From contig NZ_NFLV01000018.1 in assembly GCF_002161065.1 (NCBI RefSeq), positions 1 to 64,000 on the forward strand: DNA of 64,000 nt, in the 5' to 3' direction. The DNA comes from Eubacterium sp. An11. Lineage in GTDB: Bacteria > Bacillota > Clostridia > Lachnospirales > Lachnospiraceae. Numbering within the stretch: position 1 is the first letter of the stretch; every line of letters begins with the position of its first letter. The notes under the pieces were generated by a model. The model saw only the letters and a list, made by a program, of their open reading frames with translations, was not told the origin of the DNA and made no database searches. Position numbers and translations under genes: made by a program. Below are positions 18,469 through 27,492 of this stretch, in pieces.

Positions 18469-18611
18469 AACTCTCTCCTTACTCCGTTTTTTCAGACAGC
18501 CTGCATTTCAACGGTGCAGACTGTATTTTCTGCTGTATCAGTAAAATTTGATACAATTATAACATTTCCCCGGGACAGTCATACGCAAATTCTACGGATT
18601 CCCGTTAAAGA

Positions 18612-18663
18612 ATTTATAGATTATCTCAATAATTTGTAGTAGGATTAAGATAAATCTATAAAT
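18612..18663. promoter_or_regulatory. Inverted repeat upstream of lysR, possible operator
   Basis: A perfect 11-bp inverted repeat, ATTTATAGATT (18612-18622) and AATCTATAAAT (18653-18663), lies 20 bp before the LysR start in the divergent region shared with the desulfurase gene. The 30-bp gap is compatible with two LysR-dimer sites, but an RNA hairpin is possible too. Confidence 0.45.
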
Positions 18664-18682
18664 CACAGGAAGAGGCGTACTT

Positions 18683-19582
18683 ATGGAATTTAAACAGCTT
18701 GAAGCATTTGTGGCTGTTGTGGAATGGAACAGCTTTTCCGAAGCGGCTAAACATATTTATCTCACCCAGCCTACCATCAGCTCACACATCCGCTCTCTGG
18801 AAACAGAATTAAATACCACCCTCCTCAACCGGACCACCAAACATATGGAGGTCACAGAAGATGGGCAATATTTATATGAAGAGGCGCAGAAATTATTAAA
18901 ACTTCGCGGCCGGATTTACGAAAAATTCAGTCAGAATCCGGTCAGCACCATCCGGCTCGGCGCTTCCACCATCCCTGCCCTCTATCTTCTGCCGAATGTA
19001 CTGCCGGTTTTCAGAAAAAAACATCCGATATACCAATTTGAGCTGTGGCAGTCCGACAGCATGGGCGTTCTGGACCGGCTGCAGGAACACCACCTTGATC
19101 TTGGCTTCGTGGGAACAAAAGTTAATCTGCCGGACTATACCTTTATCCCCTTTGCCAGAGATGAACTGATCATCGCCGCGCCCGCCAATGATTACTACAG
19201 GCAGCTGCAAGAGGAGCATGCCAGTCTGGAACGGCTCATGCAGGAACCGGTGATTCTCAGAGAAAACAGCTCCGGAACCCGAAAAGAAGCCACTTTATTT
19301 CTGGAGAGGATGCATATTTCCGTCTCAGAATTAAATGTGGTGGCGCAGATGAACGATCAGGAGATGATAAAATCCTTTATTCGAAAGGGCCTGGGAATCT
19401 CCATCATGTCCGGTTTTTCTGTGGCTGAAGAAGAAAAAAACGGCTCCATTCTCGTCTTTCATCTGGGAGAAGCTTCCAGCTGGCGCAATCTGTATATTGT
19501 ATATGAAAAAAACAAAAAACTACCACAACATATTCAGCAATTCGTTCATACAATCTGCCATATGTTCATGGAGAAACCTTGA
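18683..19582 (+). CDS. LysR family transcriptional regulator
   Basis: A 299-residue LysR-type regulator. The N-terminal winged helix (about 1-60) carries FSEAAKHIYLTQPTISSHI, and the C-terminal periplasmic-binding-like effector domain starts near 90. It is divergent from the desulfurase-like gene and probably controls it together with itself. The resemblance to the regulators linked with selenium metabolism is suggestive only. The effector may be a sulfur or selenium compound, but this is inferred from context. Confidence 0.9.
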   Translation: MEFKQLEAFVAVVEWNSFSEAAKHIYLTQPTISSHIRSLETELNTTLLNRTTKHMEVTEDGQYLYEEAQKLLKLRGRIYEKFSQNPVSTIRLGASTIPALYLLPNVLPVFRKKHPIYQFELWQSDSMGVLDRLQEHHLDLGFVGTKVNLPDYTFIPFARDELIIAAPANDYYRQLQEEHASLERLMQEPVILRENSSGTRKEATLFLERMHISVSELNVVAQMNDQEMIKSFIRKGLGISIMSGFSVAEEEKNGSILVFHLGEASSWRNLYIVYEKNKKLPQHIQQFVHTICHMFMEKP

Positions 19583-19668
19583 CTTTTCTACAATTTTTCT
19601 TTAAAATAGCCATATAATTGATTATTTTTCAGACATTATGCATAATATATTTATGGAGGAGAAGTATT

Positions 19669-20592
19669 ATGGCAGCAAAAATTTTGATGGTTGGAAGTAT
19701 TATGATGGATTTAATCTTACAGATGCCGAGGATTCCACACCCCAGTGAAAGTCTTCTTGGCACCTCCTATTCCAATGCTGGCGGCGGCAAGGGAAGCAAT
19801 TCCGCCGTTGCAGCCGCAAAGGCCGGCGGAGATGTATCCGTCTGCGGTACTCTGGGACAGGACGCCAACGGGGAGGCACTGCTCGGCATGTTAAAAGATG
19901 TGGGCATTGATGTATCTAATCTGCGTCTGAAAGAGGGCGCCAACACCGGTATGGCTGTTATCATGCTGGAGGAAAACGGTATGAATCGTCTCGCCATCTA
20001 CACCGGCGCCAACAATGACACTACACCGGCATCTGTAGAAGAAGCATTTAAAGATAAAGAATACGACGCTTTGATGATGCAGCTGGAGATTCCTCTGGAA
20101 AGCAATGTGCGGGCCTTTGAGCTTGCCAAAGAGCGAGGCATGATCACCTGTCTTGACGCCGGCCCTGCGCAGGATTACCCGATTGAAAAGTTCCAGGGTA
20201 TCACCATTCTCTCTCCAAACGAGACGGAGACAGAAGCCCTCGTCGGTATTCTTCCAAAAGACGATGACACCTGCGTGGCAGCCTGCAAGATTTTGCATGA
20301 ACGTTCCAATTGTAAATATGTTGTTTTGAAGATGGGCGATAAAGGCTCCTTTATTTACGGAGAAGGCATCTGCCAGATGGTTCCTACCTTTAAAGTTGAA
20401 GCCGTGGACCCAACTGCTGCCGGCGACTGCTTCACCGGAGTTCTGGTAAAACAGTATGCCGAGACCGGCGATATTGTCGCTTCCGCCAGATATGCCAGCG
20501 CGGCAGCCGCAATTTCCGTACAGCATCTGGGCGCACAGCCATCCCTTCCATCCAAGGATGCCATTGAAGCATTTCTTGCCGAACGGGCATAA
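19669..20592 (+). CDS. rbsK: Ribokinase-like PfkB family sugar kinase
   Basis: A 307-residue PfkB-fold kinase. It has the sugar-binding NAGGGKGSNSAVAAAKAGG start motif of ribokinases, an N-E motif in SPNETETEAL, and the catalytic signature DPTAAGDCFTG with Asp as base. The product would be ribose-5-phosphate from ribose and ATP, or a related sugar phosphate. No ribose transporter lies beside it. The start at 19669 is taken because GGAGGAG lies 7 nt upstream, and the longer frame to 19618 has no such site. It has its own terminator. Confidence 0.85.
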   Translation: MAAKILMVGSIMMDLILQMPRIPHPSESLLGTSYSNAGGGKGSNSAVAAAKAGGDVSVCGTLGQDANGEALLGMLKDVGIDVSNLRLKEGANTGMAVIMLEENGMNRLAIYTGANNDTTPASVEEAFKDKEYDALMMQLEIPLESNVRAFELAKERGMITCLDAGPAQDYPIEKFQGITILSPNETETEALVGILPKDDDTCVAACKILHERSNCKYVVLKMGDKGSFIYGEGICQMVPTFKVEAVDPTAAGDCFTGVLVKQYAETGDIVASARYASAAAAISVQHLGAQPSLPSKDAIEAFLAERA

Positions 20593-20622
20593 TTGACCTA
20601 ATCTAACATACATACTGATTCT

Positions 20623-20657
20623 GGCTGTCCTTCCACCAAGGGCAGCCTTTTCATTTT
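20623..20657 (+). terminator. Terminator after the ribokinase gene
   Basis: GGCTGTCCTT (20623-20632) pairs with AAGGGCAGCC (20638-20647) with one wobble, and is followed by TTTTCATTTTT. Confidence 0.8.
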
Positions 20658-20798
20658 TATCAACATCACGAGTGAAAATATGCTGCTTCCGCATGTCTGT
20701 CTGTCAAATATGCAGTATTCATGCGCCTGGGACTTGTATTCACCTTGAAAAAATGGTAAGATAACCTGATTAGTTTTTTAGAAAGGAATGGCTTTCCC

Positions 20799-22157
20799 AT
20801 GAGAAACGATGAAAAAATAGATATCCAGCTCAATGAAGTTTCCGATGAGAACCTGAGTGCGGAAGAGATTGCGCAGCAGCATTACAACACAGCGCTCAGA
20901 TATATCAATATTGCCGAACACATGAAACAGTTTGAGGAGCAGGATAAATATTATCACCGGGCAATCAAATATCTTCGTCTTGCCCGTCCATATATGGAAG
21001 TTCGTCCATTGCTCCGTGATCTGCGCAAAAAGAAATACACTGCCCGGGCAGAGGGAAAGATTGCCCTCTACGAGGAAGCCTGTCAGATTCGTGACAGGGC
21101 TAAAACACCGAACGATTACTATTCCGCCCAGACAGTTTTTGAAAGAATTCACCGTCACGAGCTCAAACATAAAATTCCGGAACGAAAAGTTTCCCCTGAA
21201 TTATACGAACGCCTCTGTCAATGCACAGACTCCGAACAGCAGGCCGCTGCCTGCGGAGAGATGGCCGCAAAAAAAGCGGCGGAAATGAAACGGCACAGTC
21301 TCTTTGTGAGCATTTGTTTTATCGCCGTTATCATCGCACTCCTGGCTTTCTCCAGGACTACCGCCTTCTATCAATGCGCGGGAGCAGCTCTCTCTTTCAT
21401 CGGAGATCACGACACCTCATGGCACGCTTACAATGTAGTTTATGAGCGTACCGGCGATGCCGGCGCCTATGAGAAATATCAGGAACAGCGATATCAGGCT
21501 GCTCTGGCTGCCGAAGACAGCGATGACGCCGACACCCTTAACACGGCCTACGCGGATTTTTACACCCTCGCCAGAGACAACTATAAAGACAGCGCGCAGC
21601 ATCTCATCGCCATGGAAAAAGACAATATCCGCCAGACAGAGCTGGGAGACATCGTCATGTTTGCCAATCTGGAATGGCGTGTACTGGAAAAACAGGATGA
21701 CCAGGCGTTGCTGATCAAAGATAAATCCATCAGCGATATTCCGTTCAGGACTGTGAATACCGCGGACGCAAAAAAAGAGGAAAATGACTCCTCCACATGG
21801 GAGAATTCTTCCGCCAGAAGCTGGCTCAACAGCACCTTCCTGGATGAGAACTTCTGCCAGACAGAGATCGATGCATTGAAGGAAACCAAAGTTACCGCAG
21901 AACACAATCCGGTATACGGCACGAATGCCGGCCATGACACCACCGACAAGGTTTATCTGTTAAGCTCCAGCGAAGCTTCCCGCTACCATGACATTCTCCA
22001 CGGTACGGAGACCTGCTGGTGGCTGCGCACACCGGGCGCATACGAAGGCTCCATGAGCTTCGTCTACCCGGACAAGACTGTGATGAATTACGGATATGAC
22101 TCCACCGACGATACCTTCACCATCAAGCCGGTAATGTGGGTGGATATCACGGAATAA
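20799..22157 (+). CDS. Membrane-anchored DUF6273 domain protein
   Basis: A 452-residue protein with a cytoplasmic-looking helical N-terminus rich in Tyr/Arg/Glu (1-165, tetratricopeptide-like character), one membrane segment (about 168-187), an extracytoplasmic helical linker and a C-terminal DUF6273 domain (about 276-450). That domain includes LGDIVMFANLEWRVLEKQ, SARSWLNSTF and WWLRTPG, motifs shared with many Clostridia surface proteins of unknown role. The topology suggests a sensor or scaffold coupling outside to inside, but this is inference. It is monocistronic between two terminators. Confidence 0.8.
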   Translation: MRNDEKIDIQLNEVSDENLSAEEIAQQHYNTALRYINIAEHMKQFEEQDKYYHRAIKYLRLARPYMEVRPLLRDLRKKKYTARAEGKIALYEEACQIRDRAKTPNDYYSAQTVFERIHRHELKHKIPERKVSPELYERLCQCTDSEQQAAACGEMAAKKAAEMKRHSLFVSICFIAVIIALLAFSRTTAFYQCAGAALSFIGDHDTSWHAYNVVYERTGDAGAYEKYQEQRYQAALAAEDSDDADTLNTAYADFYTLARDNYKDSAQHLIAMEKDNIRQTELGDIVMFANLEWRVLEKQDDQALLIKDKSISDIPFRTVNTADAKKEENDSSTWENSSARSWLNSTFLDENFCQTEIDALKETKVTAEHNPVYGTNAGHDTTDKVYLLSSSEASRYHDILHGTETCWWLRTPGAYEGSMSFVYPDKTVMNYGYDSTDDTFTIKPVMWVDITE

Positions 22158-22184
22158 TAACTGAATAATATCAGATAAAGATGA

Positions 22185-22225
22185 AAACTGGCAGGACGCG
22201 TATGAATGCTCCTGCCAGTTTTATA
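22185..22225. terminator. Bidirectional terminator between convergent genes
   Basis: A perfect 12-bp stem (AAACTGGCAGGA 22185-22196 with 22210-22221) is flanked by A on the left and T on the right. It can therefore stop both the DUF6273 gene and the convergent fhs gene. Confidence 0.85.
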
Positions 22226-22264
22226 TGTCATCATAAACATTTCTTATTCGGAAAATAAACTATC

Positions 22265-23935
22265 CTAGAACAGCCCCGTAATCTTTCCGTCGTCGTCCAC
22301 GTCGATGCCGAAGGCTGCTGGCTTCTTCGGCAGACCAGGCATGGTCATGATAGCTCCTGTGAGGGCTACCACAAATCCGGCGCCGGCGTTGACAAATACG
22401 TCGCGGACGTTGATGTTGAAGCCTTCCGGACGTCCCAGTTTGGTCTGATCGTCGGACAGAGAATACTGGGTCTTTGCCATGCAGACCGGAAGGTTGCCAA
22501 ATCCAAGATCTGTCAGCTTGTCAAGCATCTTGGATGCGGCCGGATCGAAATTGACGCCATCTGCTCCGTAGATTTCTTTGGCGATGGTGTTGATTTTCTC
22601 CTTTAACGGCATCTCATCCGGATACAGTACATGGAAGTTGCTCTCTTTATTCTCCAGGGTGTTCAGCACTTTTTCTGCCAGAGCGATTCCGCCCTCACCG
22701 CCTTTTGCCCAAACTTCGGACAGGGCAAATTCACAGCCTCTCTCCTCACAGAAATTACGGATATACTCGTATTCTGCCTGGGTATCGGTGATAAAGGAGT
22801 TCAGAGTTACCACGATCGGTACACCGAACTTCTGCAGGTTCTCAATGTGTTTCTCCAGATTGCAGATACCCTTTGCCAGAGCGTCCAGGTTTTCGGTGGA
22901 AAGCTGATCCTTCGGCACGCCGCCGTTATATTTCAATGCGCGGACTGTGGCAACCAGAACAACGGCGTCCGGTTTCAGATCTGCCATCCGGCACTTGATA
23001 TCCATGAACTTCTCTGCGCCCAGGTCTGCGCCGAAACCTGCCTCTGTGATAACGATATCCGCAAGCTTTAATGCGCTCTTTGTAGCACGGACACTGTTAC
23101 AGCCGTGAGCGATATTGGCAAACGGTCCGCCATGGACGATGGCTCCGGTATTCTCCAGAGTCTGGATAAGGTTTGGTTTGATGGCATCTTTTAAGAGTGC
23201 TGCCATGGCTCCCACAGCTTTAAGCTGTCCGGCAGTTACCGGGTTGCCGTCCAGATCATAAGCCACGATGATCTTGGAGAGACGCTCCTTCAAATCAGCC
23301 ATATTTTCTGCCAGACAGAGGATTGCCATAATCTCTGTGGCAACTGTGATCACGAAATGATCCTCTCTCACGAAACCGTCCGCTTTCTTTCCGAGACCAA
23401 TAACAATGTTACGAAGAGCACGGTCATTCATGTCAAGACAACGTTTCCAGATAACCTGTCTTGTATCAATGCGAAGCTCGTTGCCCTGCTGAATATGATT
23501 ATCCAGCATAGCTGCCAGCAGGTTGTTGGCGGAAGTGATAGCGTGGAAGTCTCCTGTGAAATGCAGATTCAGATCTTCCATCGGAACAACCTGCGCATAT
23601 CCTCCGCCGGCAGCGCCGCCCTTGATACCGAAACAAGGCCCCAGAGATGGTTCACGAAGAGCCAGGAGACATTTCTTGTCAAGCTTTGCGAGAGCCTGTG
23701 CCAGACCGATGCTGGTGGTTGTCTTTCCCTCTCCTGCCGGAGTCGGATTAATAGCGGTCACGAGCACCAGCTTGCCGTCCGGACGGTTCTCAATCTCTTT
23801 TAACAGCTCATCGGAAAACTTTGCTTTATATTTTCCGTATAATTCCAAATCGTCCTCACCAATGCCATACTTGGCTGCCACATCGCGGATTGGCAGCATG
23901 TTTGCTTCCTGTGCAATCTGAATATCTGTCTTCAT
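22265..23935 (-). CDS. fhs: Formate-tetrahydrofolate ligase
   Basis: Makes 10-formyl-tetrahydrofolate from formate, ATP and THF. It feeds purine synthesis and, in acetogens, the methyl branch of the Wood-Ljungdahl pathway. The 556-residue protein has the usual length, the P-loop-like [12 protein letters not shown] (about 65-74), a conserved [15 protein letters not shown] segment and the C-terminal family motifs. The start at 23935 is preceded by a GAAAGGAAAG site. About 200 nt upstream lies a ZTP riboswitch with a terminator on the same strand, which is the expected control for this pathway. Confidence 0.97.
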   Translation of the reverse strand: MKTDIQIAQEANMLPIRDVAAKYGIGEDDLELYGKYKAKFSDELLKEIENRPDGKLVLVTAINPTPAGEGKTTTSIGLAQALAKLDKKCLLALREPSLGPCFGIKGGAAGGGYAQVVPMEDLNLHFTGDFHAITSANNLLAAMLDNHIQQGNELRIDTRQVIWKRCLDMNDRALRNIVIGLGKKADGFVREDHFVITVATEIMAILCLAENMADLKERLSKIIVAYDLDGNPVTAGQLKAVGAMAALLKDAIKPNLIQTLENTGAIVHGGPFANIAHGCNSVRATKSALKLADIVITEAGFGADLGAEKFMDIKCRMADLKPDAVVLVATVRALKYNGGVPKDQLSTENLDALAKGICNLEKHIENLQKFGVPIVVTLNSFITDTQAEYEYIRNFCEERGCEFALSEVWAKGGEGGIALAEKVLNTLENKESNFHVLYPDEMPLKEKINTIAKEIYGADGVNFDPAASKMLDKLTDLGFGNLPVCMAKTQYSLSDDQTKLGRPEGFNINVRDVFVNAGAGFVVALTGAIMTMPGLPKKPAAFGIDVDDDGKITGLF

Positions 23936-24004
23936 AAATACTTTCCTTTCTTTTTTATCTTTACATCAACGGTTTTCTCATAGAAATCAGCTTACCAAAT
24001 AAGA

Positions 24005-24095
24005 AAGAATCCTGCAAAGTAGGATTCTCCGCCTGCGGTGGGTCGCGAAAGCGGCATCTTCCTATCCGCCGCAGTGCGATCCTCGCGGAGCGTTT
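24005..24095. repeat. Nested inverted-repeat element between the fhs riboswitch and fhs
   Basis: Two nested stems are seen on either strand: CTCCGC (24027-24032) with GCGGAG (24085-24090), and CTGCGG (24033-24038) with CCGCAG (24069-24074). The plus strand continues into CGTTTTTTAT, terminator-like. A further minus-strand hairpin GAATCCT...AGGATTC (24006-24026) followed by TTTCTT lies next to it. The sequence is GC-rich compared with its surroundings and looks like a mobile or dispersed intergenic element, but I cannot compare genomes. Confidence 0.45.
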
Positions 24096-24098
24096 TTT

Positions 24099-24130
24099 AT
24101 TTCATGGGAATGCAATTTCCTATGAAATAA
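24099..24130. repeat. Dispersed bipartite motif, copy 3
   Basis: ATTTCATGGGAAT is followed by GCAATTTCCTATGAAATAAG, next to the riboswitch terminator. The two halves match those at 5587-5615. Confidence 0.5.
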
Positions 24131-24160
24131 GAAAAGGGCAACTTCAAGAAGAAGCTGCCC
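24128..24160 (-). terminator. Riboswitch-controlled terminator upstream of fhs
   Basis: On the minus strand GGGCAGCTTC (24151-24160) pairs with GAAGTTGCCC (24136-24145), followed by TTTTCTTA. The 5' arm overlaps the conserved CTGGGCA of the ZTP aptamer, so ligand binding and terminator formation exclude each other, the standard ON-switch design. Confidence 0.85.
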
Positions 24161-24245
24161 AGACGGTCGGCTGATAACAGACAGCGAAAAAGCGCTGTCT
24201 CTCCGGCCACACTGTGTAAACTCACATATCCGTCAGCGGCCGGAT
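24155..24245 (-). promoter_or_regulatory. ZTP (pfl motif) riboswitch controlling fhs
   Basis: On the minus strand the aptamer has a first stem CCGGCC (24238-24243) with GGCCGG (24203-24208) enclosing the conserved GCTGACGGA internal-loop sequence and a TGTG hairpin. A GAGAGACAGCG linker hairpin follows, and then the hallmark 3' pseudoknot sequence CCGACCGTCTGGGCA (24156-24170). These match the pfl/ZTP class, which senses ZMP/ZTP when 10-formyl-THF is short and turns on fhs, purH or folD genes. The aptamer runs straight into a terminator and lies upstream of fhs, exactly the expected target. Confidence 0.9.
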
Positions 24246-24336
24246 CATCTGTCACTGCAAATGGTGACAAACATACCATTATGATATCTTGTCAGAAAAA
24301 CTTCCGTCTTCCCGGCAAATTCTTAAAATCATCTAT

Positions 24337-24365
24337 ATAATTGCATATTTGAAAATCTTTGTCAA
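24337..24365 (-). promoter_or_regulatory. Promoter of the ZTP riboswitch-fhs transcript
   Basis: TTGACA (24360-24365) lies 17 nt from AATTAT (24337-24342), a moderate -10, on the minus strand. A start near 24330 gives about 85 nt before the aptamer. Confidence 0.55.
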
Positions 24366-24435
24366 CACAAAAAATTCAGCTGGAATGCTAAAATTTTCGG
24401 ATATGTCAAAATTGCTGCCGGGAACATTCCGTTCT

Positions 24436-25101
24436 TTATTTCACCAGATATCTTCCTGTATTTTCAGCTGTATTCTCATAAAACTTTAAGTTCAGCTGTT
24501 TTGCTCTTTTTTCCAGAGAACGGATTTTCTTCATACATTTTTTATAAGAAACTTTTTTGCCATTTACTTTCATATCAGAATAGTAAACGTCGTAACCCAT
24601 ATCGGCGTTATATTTTTTTACGGTTTTCCCTTTCGCGGAGGCTGGCGTATCTGAAATCTGATATTTCGCCAGGGTAATCTTTTTCCCGTTTTTGCCCAGA
24701 CGATAGTAGGAATTCTGTATAACACCCGTATTGGCATAAGAATCCACAAAGAAATTCTTATTTTTATAAATGTAAACATTGGTAAAATGTCCCAGAGACT
24801 TTACTCTTCCTTTTTTATATGTATAGATTCGATGCCATCCGTCCATATGGGACGCCTGCACATATCGTACAATTAATTCTTTCACTCCGTCCTTATTGAT
24901 ATCTGCGGCAGCAAATAACACATCAGAAGAAGGGATGCTTGTCCATTCTGACCACTGGATCTGATCCTGCGACAAAAACTGATGGTAGGCTGTCATGGCT
25001 TTTTTGTTCTTTTTGGCTGATGCCGCATTGGTCTGCATCGGCAGCAGCAGAGTCAGCACACACAAAGCGCACAACATAGCTATTACATTTCTTTTTTTCA
25101 T
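24436..25101 (-). CDS. Secreted hypothetical protein with FG-GAP/EF-like motif
   Basis: A 221-residue exported protein with a clear signal peptide (hydrophobic 7-20, likely cleavage after TNAAS near 29). The segment AAADINKDGVKELIVRY is the calcium-binding DxNxDG loop typical of FG-GAP/VCBS-like and EF-hand-like repeats. The rest is basic and Tyr-rich with no known catalytic motif. It is a standalone gene on the minus strand upstream of the fhs leader, so its 3' end lies only about 70 nt from the fhs promoter. Its function is unknown. Confidence 0.75.
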   Translation of the reverse strand: MKKRNVIAMLCALCVLTLLLPMQTNAASAKKNKKAMTAYHQFLSQDQIQWSEWTSIPSSDVLFAAADINKDGVKELIVRYVQASHMDGWHRIYTYKKGRVKSLGHFTNVYIYKNKNFFVDSYANTGVIQNSYYRLGKNGKKITLAKYQISDTPASAKGKTVKKYNADMGYDVYYSDMKVNGKKVSYKKCMKKIRSLEKRAKQLNLKFYENTAENTGRYLVK

Positions 25102-25232
25102 ATCATTCTCTCCTTTTGCCTTTTTTCTATAAGTATACTCTGCCAGAAATGGAATGTCGACTTTATTTTTTATATGTAAAATAAATAATTTTTATATTAT
25201 AATAGATTATATATATTACTCAGGAGGTATCC

Positions 25233-26150
25233 ATGAATCTGTATCATCTTCGATATTTTATTGAGCTGGTCCACACCAGACATTACACAAAAGCCGCCGC
25301 AAAGCTGGGCATCACCCAGCCAAGCTTAAGCCACGCCATCTCGCAACTGGAAAGCGAACTGGGCGTCCCTCTTTTTGAACGAAACGGACGCAACACCACC
25401 CTCACCTGTTTCGGAGAAGAGTTTCTCTCTTATGCAGAAAATTCCCTGAACATCCTCGACAACGGCATTGACTCCCTGAAACACAGCGCCCGGGGAAACG
25501 GTCTCATTCGCCTTGGCTTCCTGCGCCCTCTGGGAGTGGAATTCATTCCAACTCTGGCTGCCGGATTCTTACAGCAGCACCCTGAGCTGGATATTCATTT
25601 TATTTTCCGTACCGGTTCCACTTCTTTCCTGCTGGACGGTCTTATCGCCAAGGATTACGATCTGATTTTCAGCTCTCAGATTCCTGAGGAATACCAGCAG
25701 TATCATCTGACCAAAACGCCTGTGGCCTATCAGGATCTGGTGGTCATCGTACCGAAAAATCATCCTCTGGCAGACAGACAATCCGTATCTCTCGGGGAAA
25801 CTCTGCCTTATCCTTATATTTACTTTGCAAAGGGAGCCGGCATCCGCAATGATATTAATGAACTTTTTCAAATCCTCGGCAGCCGTCCGTCCATCGCCTA
25901 CGAGGTGGAAGAAGACCAGGTGATCGCCGGCCTGGTGGCCCGGAACTTCGGCATCGCCATCGTTCCTTATATGGATCTGCTGCGTCGGCTGGATGTGCAG
26001 ATTTTAACCATCGAAAAACCCGCCTACAAGCGGGAAATCTTTATGGTCAGCAGTCAAAACACTTATCTTACCCCATCCGTTCAGTTATTCCAGAAATATG
26101 TATATGAACAGGATTTCCCCGGAAAAGGAAAAAAGAAAATCGTTTTATGA
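25233..26150 (+). CDS. LysR family transcriptional regulator (CysB/CynR-like)
   Basis: A 305-residue LysR regulator. The helix-turn-helix is in the first 60 residues (YTKAAAKLGITQPSLSHAIS), and the effector-binding domain runs from about 90 to 295. AGGAGG lies 6 nt before the ATG. It precedes the alpha-galactosidase gene on the same strand but is separated from it by a weak terminator, so regulation of that gene is plausible but not shown. Confidence 0.9.
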   Translation: MNLYHLRYFIELVHTRHYTKAAAKLGITQPSLSHAISQLESELGVPLFERNGRNTTLTCFGEEFLSYAENSLNILDNGIDSLKHSARGNGLIRLGFLRPLGVEFIPTLAAGFLQQHPELDIHFIFRTGSTSFLLDGLIAKDYDLIFSSQIPEEYQQYHLTKTPVAYQDLVVIVPKNHPLADRQSVSLGETLPYPYIYFAKGAGIRNDINELFQILGSRPSIAYEVEEDQVIAGLVARNFGIAIVPYMDLLRRLDVQILTIEKPAYKREIFMVSSQNTYLTPSVQLFQKYVYEQDFPGKGKKKIVL

Positions 26151-26154
26151 GATA

Positions 26155-26185
26155 AGGGGCTGTTTTATAACAGTCTCTTTACATT
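26155..26185 (+). terminator. Weak terminator after the LysR gene
   Basis: AGGGGCTGTT (26155-26164) and AACAGTCTCT (26169-26178) form a stem with two G-U pairs, followed by a short TTTAC run. It may allow read-through into the alpha-galactosidase gene. Confidence 0.45.
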
Positions 26186-26301
26186 TCTTTTGCTCAAATT
26201 TCACAAATATCGCACATAACGTCTGGTTTTGCCAACATTAAACCATGTACCAATTCCACTTTCCCCTCTATAATATCAGAAAAAGAAAGGAGATGAACAA
26301 A

Positions 26302-27492
26302 ATGATTGCACAATTACCTCCTATGGGATGGAATTCATGGAATACTTTTGGGAAAGACATATCAGAAGAGTTATTATTTCAAATTACAGATACAATTATT
26401 GAGGAGGGATACCGTGAAGCCGGCTATGAATACGTCATTGTGGACGACTGCTGGGCTCTGAAAGAGAGAGACCCGGAAGGTAATCTGGTCCCGGATCCTG
26501 AAAAATTTCCTCACGGTATGAAAGCTGTAGCCGATTATATTCACAGCAAAGGGCTGAAATTCGGTATTTATTCCTGTGCAGGTATTCTGACCTGTGCCGG
26601 CTATCCGTCCAGCTACGACCACGAATATCAGGACGCCAGACAATTTGCCCGGTGGGGTGTTGACTACCTGAAATATGATTTTTGTAATTTTCCGGACAAC
26701 GCCGACTGCAAAAACCGTTATCTCACCATGAGTATGGCTTTAAAGGCCAGCGGCAGAGAAATTCTGTTCGCCGCCTGCAACTGGGGCACCGAAGATTCCT
26801 GGAACTGGATGCGTTCCATCGGCGCTCACACCTATCGTTCCACAGGAGATATTTTTGACAATTATCAATCCTTTATACGGATTTTTCAGTCACAGCTGCC
26901 TCATTTCAGTCAGTCCGCTCCTTTCTGTTTCAACGATATCGATATGCTGACTGTCGGCATGTATAACAAAGGAAATGTGGCCATAGGCAAAGCCTGTACC
27001 GACAACGAGTACCGGATGCAGTTTTCCCTCTGGTGCCTGGCAGGTTCCCCTCTGATTATTGGAGCAAATATCCTCGAACTGAATCCTGCCATGAAAGAAC
27101 TTCTTCTCAACAAAAGGCTGATCGCCATTGATCAGGATCCGGAATGCCGTCCTCCTTATCTGGTGTCTCAGAGAAGCGTAAAAATTCCGGAAGAAGACAG
27201 AGAAAACGCCATTGAGCCGCTCCGCTGCATTAAAGATCAGCTTTACATTTTCCTTAAGATTCTTTCTGACAATACATTTGTTGTTGCTTATTACAATCTG
27301 TTTGAGCAGGAACAGGAAATGCTCTTCTCTTTCGCAGACGCCGGCATCCCTTATGCCAGCGGATACGGATTTACCATGGAAGATGCATTTACCGGGGAAT
27401 CCATCGGTGTCGTGCGGGATTATCAGAGAGTGACGGTTCCAGGTCACGACTGCAAACTTTATATCTGTAAGCTGGTGGACTGCAATGCGTGA
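26302..27492 (+). CDS. Alpha-galactosidase, glycoside hydrolase family 27
   Basis: A retaining exo-alpha-galactosidase of 396 residues, without signal peptide, so probably acting on imported oligosaccharides such as melibiose or raffinose. The (beta/alpha)8 barrel begins with PPMGWNSWNTF. VDDCW follows, with the nucleophile Asp in YLKYDFCN (D126) and the likely acid/base in FNDIDML (D212). A beta-sandwich domain ends the protein. The start at 26302 gives an 8-nt gap to AAAGGAG. The ATG nine bases upstream would overlap the ribosome binding site. It overlaps the next gene by 8 bp and is followed by a sugar-binding lipoprotein gene. Confidence 0.92.
   Translation: MIAQLPPMGWNSWNTFGKDISEELLFQITDTIIEEGYREAGYEYVIVDDCWALKERDPEGNLVPDPEKFPHGMKAVADYIHSKGLKFGIYSCAGILTCAGYPSSYDHEYQDARQFARWGVDYLKYDFCNFPDNADCKNRYLTMSMALKASGREILFAACNWGTEDSWNWMRSIGAHTYRSTGDIFDNYQSFIRIFQSQLPHFSQSAPFCFNDIDMLTVGMYNKGNVAIGKACTDNEYRMQFSLWCLAGSPLIIGANILELNPAMKELLLNKRLIAIDQDPECRPPYLVSQRSVKIPEEDRENAIEPLRCIKDQLYIFLKILSDNTFVVAYYNLFEQEQEMLFSFADAGIPYASGYGFTMEDAFTGESIGVVRDYQRVTVPGHDCKLYICKLVDCNA

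Noticed and set aside
19618-19668. Upstream extension of the ribokinase-like gene
   Set aside because: No ribosome binding site before the first ATG, while GGAGGAG sits directly before 19669, where homology to ribokinases begins.
24097-24279. 60-codon minus-strand ORF upstream of fhs
   Set aside because: It lies inside the ZTP riboswitch and its terminator, so the sequence is explained by RNA structure. No ribosome binding site.
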